DNA of 14,176 nucleotides from positions 1 through 14,176 of the forward strand of contig JBFLVQ010000181.1 in NCBI GenBank assembly GCA_040758525.1. Direction: 5' to 3'. Position 1 is the stretch's first letter; the number at the start of each line of letters is the position of its first letter. Shown one piece after another: positions 1 through 7,575 of this stretch. Position numbers and translations under genes: made by a program. This stretch comes from JBFLVQ01 sp040758525. GTDB taxonomy: Bacteria > Acidobacteriota > Blastocatellia > Chloracidobacteriales > JADJPF01. Below the pieces are notes generated by a model. That model saw nothing but the letters and a program-made list of their open reading frames with translations. It ran no database searches and had not been told where the DNA came from.

Positions 1-497
1 TCTTCCAATAACGGTTTTTGACCATTGTTTTCAGCAAAGGTCTCAAAATCTAGTGTAGATATATCGACAGGAGGAACATCATTCCAATCTACTGGATAGA
101 CTTTTTTAAGATTCATCTCTTTAGCCAAGCGAAAACCGACTTGATCAACCTCATTTCTTCCTAATTGATACTCATTATTCAAATATTTTTGATAGTTACT
201 AAGAAGTTTTGACTCCTCTTTAGTGCTAACTTCAACAGCAATCTTGGTTGGTCTAAAGCGCTTAAGTCGTTTCATAAGCTCACCAATCTCACGTTGTCGT
301 TGAGGGTTTAATACATCGTCTGTTTGCATATTGACGAGATCGGCGCCCGGATTGTCCATATGGTAACTACCAAGAATTAGTAACGAAGGTTTTTTCTCTA
401 CCACGGGTGGGCTTGTCTGTGATGAGACGGTATATTGACTGAACAATATGCTGATAGATACAGCAAGCAAATAGTAGCTTTTATAATTAAGTTTCAT
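1..497 (-). CDS. DUF5694-like secreted protein, 3' end missing (runs off left edge)
   Basis: The frame is open from an ATG at 495-497 to the window edge, giving 165 complete codons. A GAGG box lies 5 nt upstream of the ATG, which supports the start. The first ~27 residues (MKLNYKSYY..., then a hydrophobic run ending near VSSQ) look like a Sec signal peptide, so the mature protein is probably periplasmic or exported. The mature part begins with a strand and the motif LGSYHMDNPG, followed by a conserved-looking segment ending PTKIAVEV around residues 82-89. This pattern resembles the DUF5694 family, distantly TraB/GumN-like, whose biochemical role is not established. The sampled GC is about 36%, lower than in most other genes here, which may indicate a different origin. 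It is divergent from the vWA gene. The C-terminus is outside the window, so catalytic residues cannot be judged. I am confident it is coding and moderately confident of the family. Confidence 0.72.
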   Translation of the reverse strand, partial: MKLNYKSYYLLAVSISILFSQYTVSSQTSPPVVEKKPSLLILGSYHMDNPGADLVNMQTDDVLNPQRQREIGELMKRLKRFRPTKIAVEVSTKEESKLLSNYQKYLNNEYQLGRNEVDQVGFRLAKEMNLKKVYPVDWNDVPPVDISTLDFETFAENNGQKPLLE

Positions 498-716
498 AAT
501 TCCTCACAGGATATCTTAGTGATTGCTTGTTCCATATACGATAGACTGTTGAAGAAGTTGCCCTTCCCTACGACAATCCTTATCTGGGTACGATAAAAAC
601 TGGAACATTAAATAGAATCGGGCGTCTAATCAACTAACTCAGCCAACAGCCCAGTTCAATGTAGCGAGCCTAATTGTGCGCACGCCTGGGATGGGTGCGT
701 CTTTTGGGAGGAGATA
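498..716. other. Divergent intergenic region between the DUF5694-like gene and the vWA-TonB gene
   Basis: This 219-bp region must carry promoters for both divergent genes. I looked for -35/-10 pairs on both strands. Only weak candidates are visible: on the plus strand TTGCCC at 558-563, with either TATCTG at 581-586 (17-nt spacer) or the better -10 TACGAT at 589-594 at too long a spacing. I do not call a promoter. No short ORF with a ribosome binding site was seen. Confidence 0.4.
678..705 (+). promoter_or_regulatory. Small stem-loop with T-run just upstream of the vWA gene's ribosome binding site
   Basis: GCGCAC at 678-683 can pair with GTGCGT at 695-700 (one G-T wobble) across an 11-nt loop. 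It is followed at once by CTTTT (701-705) and then by the GGGAGGAG ribosome binding site (706-713). The geometry is like a weak attenuator or an RBS-proximal hairpin. The stem is short and could arise by chance, so no function is claimed. Confidence 0.2.
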
Positions 717-3458
717 ATGAAAAGAAGCATAATGTATATTGCCCTGTTATCGGCCGTCTGTCTTATGGTTTACCTGTTTGTAGTAAGAGTTGCACCCGCA
801 GGCAATCCAATAAAAGTTGAGGTCTCTGCACAAGACTCTACATTCAAAGAGATTCCCGCAGATGCAATCACACAAGGTTCATTACAAGCGATCGACACAC
901 AGCAACGACCACGCGGTTTCTGCCCGCTCAAACATACCGATGTAAAAGCTGAGATCAGTGGTCTCATCACACGTGTAACCGTAACACAACTATTCCATAA
1001 TCCATTTCAAGATAAGATAGAGGCTGTCTACACATTTCCATTATCCCAGTCAGCAGCAGTTGATGATATGACTATGTATATTGGCGAGCGCACTGTACGT
1101 GCCAAGATCAAACGGCGTGAAGAGGCACAGGCTATCTATCAGGCAGCGCGTAGTGCTGGTCAGGTTGCCAGCCTGTTAGAGCAGGAGCGACCTAACATCT
1201 TCACTCAATCGGTTGCTAACATTATGCCCGGTGAACAAGTGAAGATCACGATCAGTTATATTGAAACACTGAAATATCAGGATGGCTGGTACGAATTCTC
1301 TTTTCCTATGGTAGTCGGACCGAGATATATTCCTGGCAATGCAGTTGGTAAAGAGGGTGATGGTTGGTCACCTGATACCGACCGTGTGCCAGACGCATCA
1401 CGTATCACTCCGCCTGTTGTCGCTAAAGACAGGCGTGCCGGCCACGATATCTCGATCGAAGTCGCATTCAATACTGGTGTAGCTATCAATACACTACGTT
1501 CAACATTACATGAGATCGATTTTGAATCATACAGCGAGAGTAGTGGTATAGTACGCTTGAAGAAGAAGAACGAGATACCTAACAGAGATTTCATACTAAA
1601 ATACAACGTCAATGGTAATGCGATCCAAGACGGTCTGATTACACATCGCGCGGGTGAGCGAGGTTTCTTTACACTAATTCTACAACCACCAGAGAAGATT
1701 TCTGCTCAAGATGTAACACCAAAAGAGTTGGTCTTTGTACTCGATACTTCTGGTTCAATGGAGGGTTTCCCAATTGAGAAAGCCAAGGAGACCATGCAGC
1801 TTGCCCTAGATAATCTATACCCACAGGACACTTTCAATTTAATTACTTTCTCAGGTGATACAGAGATTCTCTTTGCTAAACCAGTAAAGGCAACAAAGGA
1901 GAATTTGCGCAAAGCGCAAGAGTTTCTCACCTCCCGTCATGGCGGAGGCGGTACCGAGATGATGACGGCAATTCGTGCTGCATTAGCGCCAACCGATGTA
2001 CAAAATCATGTACGTATTGTCTGTTTTATGACTGATGGTTATGTTGGCAATGATATGGAGATAATTTCAGAAGTTCAGCAGCATCCTAATGCGCGAGTCT
2101 TCTCGTTTGGTATAGGGGATTCTGTAAATCGCTTCTTACTAGATAAGATGGCTGAGCATGGACGTGGCGAAGTCGAATATGTCACATTAAGAGATGATGG
2201 CTCAGCCGCCGCACGCCGTTTTCATGAGCGTGTACGCAATCCTTTGCTTACTGATATCTCAATTGAGTGGGAAGGATTACCGATTAGTGATGTCTATCCC
2301 AAACATATTCCCGATCTATTTGGTGCAAAGCCATTGATATTATCTGGTCGTTATAGCAGCGGCGGACAGGGTGTAGTTCGTCTAAAAGGCAAAATGGCTG
2401 GTCAAGACTACACACGTGAGATCACAGTGAAGTTGCCAGAGTCTGAACCACGCCATAGGGCATTGGCAAGCTTATGGGCACGACGACGAATAGATCATTT
2501 GATGGGTAGGGATTTTGCTGGTCTACAATCTGGGGATATAAAAAATGATGTACGTGAAGAGATCACTCAATTAGGACTAGATTATCGACTAATGACACAG
2601 TTCACATCATTTGTCGCAGTTGAAGAGAAGACTATCACTGAGGGTGGTCAAGCTAAACGTGTCGAGGTGCCGGTTGAAATGCCTGCTGGTGTCAGTCATG
2701 AAGGTGTGTTTGATAGCGAACAGGGCTATTCAGGACGTATGTCTGGTGGTGGTGGTGGTGGTGGTGTAGCGGGCGTAGCGGGTGGTGTACTTGGTAGTAC
2801 TAGTACAGCAGTACCTGCTTTGCCACCGCCACCGCCACCGCCACCATCTGCGCCCCCGCCAGCGGCTGCATCAATAGTATCAACCCCTTCCATTGTAAAG
2901 CGTAGTGAAGGTGTGATACGTGGCAATGCCTTGAAGCATACGACACCTGTTTATCCAACCATTGCCCGCAATTCACATATCGAGGGTGATGTGGTAGTGG
3001 AAGTGACCATTGATGAAAAAGGAGGTGTTCAGAATGGGCGTGTTATCAGCGGCCATCCATTATTACAACAAGCTGCGCTCAGAGCAGTGCGACAATGGAA
3101 GTTCAAGCCTACATTGCTTAATAACATACCTGTAAAAGTGCAGAGTGTTTTAACCTTCCGCTTCAAGCTTGATGAGAAAACAAAGATGCATCCAGATATT
3201 GCTGAACTGATCGAACATACTAGTAACAATACATCGTCAAGTCAGCAAGCAACATTCGTCAAGAATGGTAGAGCATCAGTTAAAATAGAGTTATCAGATC
3301 GATCAGATCAGGTATTTAGCCAACTGCAGCAGATCGGATTGGAAGTTGTTAAGAAGCAGAAGAACCGCAATGTAATAATCGGTCGCTGTCCATTAGAGAA
3401 GTTGAAAGAACTGGTGCAACTTAACACTGTCCTATACGTTGAACCTGCATTTGAATAA
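717..3458 (+). CDS. Secreted/anchored VIT-vWA protein fused to a TonB C-terminal domain
   Basis: This 913-residue protein starts at an ATG preceded by GGGAGG with 5-nt spacing. Residues 1-28 hold a hydrophobic segment with a basic start, either a signal peptide or an N-terminal membrane anchor. A VIT domain covers about 65-195. A von Willebrand A domain covers about 335-510 with a complete MIDAS: DTSGS at 343-347, T413 and D440, so metal-dependent ligand binding is plausible. A linker follows with seven glycines (677-683) and a proline tract (703-715). A TonB C-terminal domain spans about 735-818 (VYPTIAR, GDVVVEVTID, QWKFKP, FRF). The last ~90 residues form an extra domain I do not recognise. 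By family knowledge VIT-vWA proteins mediate protein-protein contacts at the surface, and TonB_C domains contact outer-membrane receptors or act in envelope scaffolding. No ExbB/ExbD genes are nearby, so this is unlikely to be the cell's main energy transducer. The specific role is unknown. Confidence 0.9.
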   Translation: MKRSIMYIALLSAVCLMVYLFVVRVAPAGNPIKVEVSAQDSTFKEIPADAITQGSLQAIDTQQRPRGFCPLKHTDVKAEISGLITRVTVTQLFHNPFQDKIEAVYTFPLSQSAAVDDMTMYIGERTVRAKIKRREEAQAIYQAARSAGQVASLLEQERPNIFTQSVANIMPGEQVKITISYIETLKYQDGWYEFSFPMVVGPRYIPGNAVGKEGDGWSPDTDRVPDASRITPPVVAKDRRAGHDISIEVAFNTGVAINTLRSTLHEIDFESYSESSGIVRLKKKNEIPNRDFILKYNVNGNAIQDGLITHRAGERGFFTLILQPPEKISAQDVTPKELVFVLDTSGSMEGFPIEKAKETMQLALDNLYPQDTFNLITFSGDTEILFAKPVKATKENLRKAQEFLTSRHGGGGTEMMTAIRAALAPTDVQNHVRIVCFMTDGYVGNDMEIISEVQQHPNARVFSFGIGDSVNRFLLDKMAEHGRGEVEYVTLRDDGSAAARRFHERVRNPLLTDISIEWEGLPISDVYPKHIPDLFGAKPLILSGRYSSGGQGVVRLKGKMAGQDYTREITVKLPESEPRHRALASLWARRRIDHLMGRDFAGLQSGDIKNDVREEITQLGLDYRLMTQFTSFVAVEEKTITEGGQAKRVEVPVEMPAGVSHEGVFDSEQGYSGRMSGGGGGGGVAGVAGGVLGSTSTAVPALPPPPPPPPSAPPPAAASIVSTPSIVKRSEGVIRGNALKHTTPVYPTIARNSHIEGDVVVEVTIDEKGGVQNGRVISGHPLLQQAALRAVRQWKFKPTLLNNIPVKVQSVLTFRFKLDEKTKMHPDIAELIEHTSNNTSSSQQATFVKNGRASVKIELSDRSDQVFSQLQQIGLEVVKKQKNRNVIIGRCPLEKLKELVQLNTVLYVEPAFE
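2745..2846 (+). repeat. GGT and CCA/CCG codon runs, mutually near-complementary, encoding the Gly/Pro linker
   Basis: Seven tandem GGT codons lie at 2745-2765 and eight alternating CCA/CCG codons at 2823-2846, separated by 57 nt. The two runs are near reverse complements (G-U wobbles allowed), so the mRNA could form a stem of about 20 bp inside the coding sequence. Both are also microsatellite-like and prone to in-frame slippage. In the protein they give a flexible Gly stretch followed by a stiff polyproline spacer between the vWA and TonB domains. Confidence 0.7.
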
Positions 3459-3476
3459 TATGGCGCGCTTTATCCC

Positions 3477-3522
3477 AGTAGACAGCCAGATCTCGTTACT
3501 ATTTGAGATCTAGCTGTCTACT
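3477..3522. terminator. Long stem-loop between convergent genes, probable (bidirectional) terminator
   Basis: AGTAGACAGC (3477-3486) and AGATCTC (3488-3494) pair with GAGATCT (3505-3511) and GCTGTCTACT (3513-3522). There is a single C/A mismatch (3487/3512) and a 10-nt loop. The stem starts 6 nt beyond the response-regulator stop codon and 18 nt beyond the vWA gene stop. On the plus strand it is followed by a moderately T-rich TATCTTCT. On the minus strand no T-run follows, so there it may act mainly as an mRNA 3'-end barrier. Confidence 0.7.
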
Positions 3523-3528
3523 TATCTT

Positions 3529-4194
3529 CTAATGACCAATCTTAATTAGTTTATTGCGGATCGCGTATTTGATCAGTTCGGTGCGATCATGAATATTAAG
3601 TTTACGCATAAGATTTGACTTATGTACATCAGCAGTTTTGTAACTGATATTGAGCTTGGTTGCTACCTCTTTGATTGAAAGTCCTTCGGCAAGCAGCTTT
3701 AACACTTCGCGCTCACGCATAGTAAGTGACTTATAACTAGGTTCAAGTGTAGAAGAGATACTACCCTGACTCAAATAATCGACCATAACCTTCTTAAGCG
3801 CAAGCGGACTGATGTACTGGCCGCCCCTAGTGATCTCACGGATCGCATTGATCAATTGTGCCGAAGGAGTATCCTTAAGCACATAACCAGCCGCTTCAAC
3901 CTGTAGACACTGTACAATATACTCTTGATCATCATACATTGTTAGGAAGAGCACTTTAGTATTAGGACGAATTTTGCGTATCTGACGTGCTGCCTCAATA
4001 CTTGATAGTCCCGGCATAGCAATATCCATCAAAACGATATCAGGAGAAAGTTCGCGTACCTTATCAAGGGCTTCACGCGCATCTTGCGCTTCACCGACCA
4101 CTTCTAGATCCTGCTCAGCGTCAAGCATACGGTGTATACCTTCGCGAAATAGCGTGTGGTCATCGGTAATCAAGATCCTTGTCTTTCTAATCAT
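3529..4194 (-). CDS. NarL/FixJ-type response regulator (REC + LuxR HTH)
   Basis: This 221-residue protein has a receiver domain at about 5-120 with all phosphorylation residues: D11-D12, phosphoacceptor D57 (VLMDIAMPG), T85 and K107. A LuxR/GerE helix-turn-helix sits at about 157-218 (LTMREREVLKLLAEG, then IKEVATKLNISYKTADVH). It should be a phosphorylation-controlled DNA-binding transcription factor. It lies 22 nt after the histidine kinase gene and is the natural partner of that kinase. I chose the ATG at 4192-4194 because the receiver strand RILITDDH begins right after it, with a weak GGA box 7 nt upstream. An in-frame TTG at 4228-4230 would add 12 residues and overlap the kinase gene by 14 nt, but it lacks a ribosome binding site. 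Target genes are unknown; its own cluster is a reasonable guess. Confidence 0.93.
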   Translation of the reverse strand: MIRKTRILITDDHTLFREGIHRMLDAEQDLEVVGEAQDAREALDKVRELSPDIVLMDIAMPGLSSIEAARQIRKIRPNTKVLFLTMYDDQEYIVQCLQVEAAGYVLKDTPSAQLINAIREITRGGQYISPLALKKVMVDYLSQGSISSTLEPSYKSLTMREREVLKLLAEGLSIKEVATKLNISYKTADVHKSNLMRKLNIHDRTELIKYAIRNKLIKIGH

Positions 4195-4216
4195 TCTTGA
4201 ATCCGTGAAAAATATA

Positions 4217-5779
4217 TTATCGTATGACAAGCGGCAAAGAGACGCGTATCTGAGTGCCTTGGCGTGGACTAGATTCGATCGTGAAATTGCCCCCTAACAG
4301 TGAAATGCGTTCCTGCATACCTAGTAGACCGAAGGAGCGTTTACATTTTAGTTCAGCTAAACGCGCAGGCTTAAAACCTATGCCGTTGTCGGTTACATGA
4401 ATATTAACAGATTGATGTTCCTCTTGCAGGCTTACCGTAACTTCGCTAGCGCGCGAGTGGCGTGCGGCATTATTAAGTGCCTCTTGCACAATACGGTAGA
4501 TAGCGACCTCAAGGTTTTTGGGCAAACGTGGGAAATTACGATTCACTTTTAGTAATACTTTTATGTTGAAGAGATCTAGCATAGTTTTAGCATACCAGCG
4601 CAGTGCGCCTACTAGACCAAGATCATCAAGCAGCACTGGCCCTAAATCAGAGATCAGTCGTCGCAACTCTTTGAGTGTCTTCTCTACCAAGGTGATCGCT
4701 TCTTTTGTCTTCTTGCGTGTAGCCGCCAGCGTGCGTGGCAACTCTTTGTAGATCATCTCTAGGTAGAGTTTGATCACCAATAATGAATGGCCAGTCTCAT
4801 CATGTAATTCACGTGAAATACGCCGACGTTCCTCATCCTGGGTGATCATTATATCTGCGCTCAATTCGCGTATACGCTGTTCATTAGCACGTATACGCTC
4901 AAGTAGTAGTATACGCTCAAGCGCAAGCGCGGCACGCTTGAGTAGGCCTTCCAGCATCTCGCGTTCTTTTGGCAAACACTCGTAATGCTTAGCAAAACGT
5001 AGTATCAGTGCGCCGATCGGTTGCTGTTTGATCTTAATAGGAAAAGCCCAGAGCGATTGTGCGCGACGTGTGCGTGTACGTGTGGGAGCTGTATGTACAA
5101 AGATCGGCTCGCCATTCTGTAGTACGGCATGCGCTACTCCTTTAACCGACACTGGTTTAGTGTGTGTAGACCGACGATCTGTATCAAGAGTAAGACGAAT
5201 CTGTTCTGGTTGTTTTTCATCAATAAGCAGAAGCTGCCCACCATTGGCCTGCATTGCCTCAACAGAGAGCCTTAGTAATTGCCATAGGAACTGATCGATC
5301 TCTTCAGTAGCAAGCTGCGCATCCATTATCGAGATCATCGCCTCTGAGACCTCACTCTTGATATGCGAGTAGGACTCGTGCGTGATCATCATCTCTATCA
5401 GATGTAACTGTTCGATTGCCGAGACGATCGCTTCTGTCTCACCAAGCTTGGGATAATGTGTACGTAACAAGGCGCGCGCAGTCTGTAAATAAATCTTGAG
5501 TGAAGCAGCAATCTTTTCTTGTGGTAGACCAAGTTTAGCAAGTCGTCGGCCATGATAATTGATCCGTTCAAAACAGGCTTTGATATCACGCCGTTCTAGA
5601 CAGTCGGCAAGCATACCCACGTTAAGTTGATCTAAGCGGCGTATGATCGTCTCTGTCTCTTCTGGGTAGACCTGTTGGTAGGACTGTTTCCAACGTTGAG
5701 AGAGTTCACCAAGATGTGGCCGCAGACGGCGTGCCGCTGTCTCTAAAAGGTTACGGGTTTTGCGATTGAGCGCATTCAT
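4217..5779 (-). CDS. Soluble GAF-domain sensor histidine kinase (HisKA_3/NarX-type)
   Basis: This 520-residue protein has no transmembrane segment, so sensing is probably cytoplasmic. Residues 1-145 form an all-helical N-terminal region rich in Arg/Glu that I cannot assign firmly; it is loosely like RsbR-type N-domains. A GAF-like domain covers about 155-290. A short coiled coil (290-318) leads to a HisKA_3 dimerisation domain with the phospho-accepting H326 in RELHDETGH. The HATPase domain shows an N-box (EALNNAARH, 433-441), a G1 box (DNGIGF, 464-469) and a G2 region (GLLGM, 484-488). By family knowledge it autophosphorylates H326 and passes phosphate to a NarL-type regulator, here the gene 22 nt downstream. 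It starts 17 nt after the DUF4091 gene stop. The upstream region has only a poor Shine-Dalgarno match, suggesting translation depends partly on the preceding gene. The ligand of the GAF domain is not deducible. Confidence 0.93.
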   Translation of the reverse strand: MNALNRKTRNLLETAARRLRPHLGELSQRWKQSYQQVYPEETETIIRRLDQLNVGMLADCLERRDIKACFERINYHGRRLAKLGLPQEKIAASLKIYLQTARALLRTHYPKLGETEAIVSAIEQLHLIEMMITHESYSHIKSEVSEAMISIMDAQLATEEIDQFLWQLLRLSVEAMQANGGQLLLIDEKQPEQIRLTLDTDRRSTHTKPVSVKGVAHAVLQNGEPIFVHTAPTRTRTRRAQSLWAFPIKIKQQPIGALILRFAKHYECLPKEREMLEGLLKRAALALERILLLERIRANEQRIRELSADIMITQDEERRRISRELHDETGHSLLVIKLYLEMIYKELPRTLAATRKKTKEAITLVEKTLKELRRLISDLGPVLLDDLGLVGALRWYAKTMLDLFNIKVLLKVNRNFPRLPKNLEVAIYRIVQEALNNAARHSRASEVTVSLQEEHQSVNIHVTDNGIGFKPARLAELKCKRSFGLLGMQERISLLGGNFTIESSPRQGTQIRVSLPLVIR

Positions 5780-5796
5780 CAGTTATTACTCATCAA

Positions 5797-7575
5797 TCAT
5801 TTTCCTGCTTTAGTCTGTTGTTGTGTGATGATATATTCTGCCAATTGCGCTCGTGCCTGCATTAGATGAACAGGGTTCTGTTCCCACAGATAGGTCTTTG
5901 TTACCAACTTTGCTACCACACTATCAGCGATCTTTCGATCTACTAGATCTGTTGCAAGGAGAAGATATTCATAATCTTCTAATCCTTCGCGGATCAATTT
6001 CAAACGGATCGACTCGACAGGAATATGTGTAGTACCACCGATTTTAGTAGGTGTACCTGGATAGAAGAGTGTGCCATCACCATTGCCGCCAAAATAGTAT
6101 AAACTCTCCCAGGGGCTGTTTTGAGATGATGCCTGTTTGCTATAGGCTTCTACGGTATTGTAATAAAGCTCTCCACCGATCCGATATTTCCAACCGATCC
6201 AGGGCATTATTCGTGAATAGATAGCCGGCAGATCGATAATATAAGCAGGCCAGCCAGTGAAATACTGCTCGCCTACCACATTACAACCATGACTCATACA
6301 GGATTGATACCACCAGAGTCGGCGACCTGCTGCTAACTCACGATCATAACTTGTGCGTGGCGCAGTGTTGCTATTGCCCGGCTTATCGTCAATATAGTTG
6401 ATTACTACTACCCAGATGCTCACAGCATCCTGCAGTTGTGGGCGTAGTTCTTTAGTAACAAGCGTGGCAAGTTGTGGGTCAGCACGCTTGAGTAGTGCTG
6501 CCTTGCGGCATATCTCAGGAAAATTACTCTCCCCTGGCTCATCCCAGGTGTAATCAAAGAGACGATCAAACCAGCCACGCTGACGGAAGTGTTGACACCA
6601 TTGCCGCCAGTAATCGATCTTCTGTTGTTCAGTAGTGAGTGAAGGATTTGTACGTAGATCGATGGAAGTAAAACGCGCTCCAGAAGGTAGTGCATTGCCA
6701 TCCAAAAATGGTGCGACTTCTTGATCATAGTTACGCCAATCGATCTCTACACGCCCATTTGCTGCGATTGTGCAAGCAGGCGCAATCATGCTGCCTCCAT
6801 GTAGACTCACTCTATGTAGCAATGCTGCTTTACTATAGAGTTGTGTGAGGCGCAGGATATCTTCATCATTAGTATAACGACCATAGTGTCCTTCTACTGC
6901 GCTGCTACCGGAGAAGCCAAAACTATTAGGCAAACTAGAGGTCGCTGGTAATTGAAAATTCCATATTACCAACTTTACATCTACTACACCCAATTCACGG
7001 CCTGCCTCCAGCACACGCACACGGCCAGTGTAATTGCCTGCAGGTGTGTTAGGTGGCACAAATACATCTAGCCAGATTGGCTGTAGCCGTTGCGCAGCTA
7101 GATCAAAAGGAAAGCCATTACGCCGCTCACCAGTATAAGAGTCGATTTTCGGGATCAACGCATCTGGCCACAATCCAGTCTGCCCGGCAATGTTTGAAGG
7201 GATACCTACATTAATAAAATGTTCATGGTAGATGGCAATGTGTTGTCTATCTATACGGTGACCAAGCGCATCTGTCAATGGTGTGGCTTCTACATCAACT
7301 TGTTTGAGCGCACGAGTGCTTGCTGCAATGACAATTTGAAATGGCTCATATTCATTACGGGCAGCGTAGAGAGTAATGGCAGTAACAGGTGCTGATGGTA
7401 GTGGCATCTGCGGGCGTACTTTGGTCATTGCATCTAGTGCCCAGATCGTCGCTGCTGACTTCTCTGGTGCACGCGCACCCACCTGCCCGTCAACACAGGC
7501 AGTAAGGAATAGCAATAGCAGACTTGCTAGTTGATAGACAACAAGCAGACTAGGCAGCCTGTTTCGCGGCAGCAT
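5797..7575 (-). CDS. DUF4091 lipoprotein, probable glycoside-hydrolase-like protein
   Basis: The protein has 592 residues. The N-terminus carries a lipoprotein signal: basic start, hydrophobic core, lipobox LTAC with the lipidated Cys at position 27. The mature protein is therefore membrane-anchored outside the cytoplasm. Residues ~43-205 form a beta-sandwich-like N-domain (IWALDAMTKVRP, then EYEPFQIVI). The centre is TIM-barrel-like and contains YTWDEPGE (342-349), whose Asp-Glu pair is a candidate catalytic acid site. A DUF4091 domain occupies about 455-540, ending in the typical NGDGTLFYPG and REGLEDYEYLLL. DUF4091 proteins are generally regarded as carbohydrate-active, but the substrate is not established. 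The start overlaps the glycosyltransferase gene by 26 nt, with AAGGTG 8 nt before the ATG, implying co-transcription. A role in trimming or degrading an exported polysaccharide is inference. Confidence 0.88.
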   Translation of the reverse strand: MLPRNRLPSLLVVYQLASLLLLFLTACVDGQVGARAPEKSAATIWALDAMTKVRPQMPLPSAPVTAITLYAARNEYEPFQIVIAASTRALKQVDVEATPLTDALGHRIDRQHIAIYHEHFINVGIPSNIAGQTGLWPDALIPKIDSYTGERRNGFPFDLAAQRLQPIWLDVFVPPNTPAGNYTGRVRVLEAGRELGVVDVKLVIWNFQLPATSSLPNSFGFSGSSAVEGHYGRYTNDEDILRLTQLYSKAALLHRVSLHGGSMIAPACTIAANGRVEIDWRNYDQEVAPFLDGNALPSGARFTSIDLRTNPSLTTEQQKIDYWRQWCQHFRQRGWFDRLFDYTWDEPGESNFPEICRKAALLKRADPQLATLVTKELRPQLQDAVSIWVVVINYIDDKPGNSNTAPRTSYDRELAAGRRLWWYQSCMSHGCNVVGEQYFTGWPAYIIDLPAIYSRIMPWIGWKYRIGGELYYNTVEAYSKQASSQNSPWESLYYFGGNGDGTLFYPGTPTKIGGTTHIPVESIRLKLIREGLEDYEYLLLATDLVDRKIADSVVAKLVTKTYLWEQNPVHLMQARAQLAEYIITQQQTKAGK

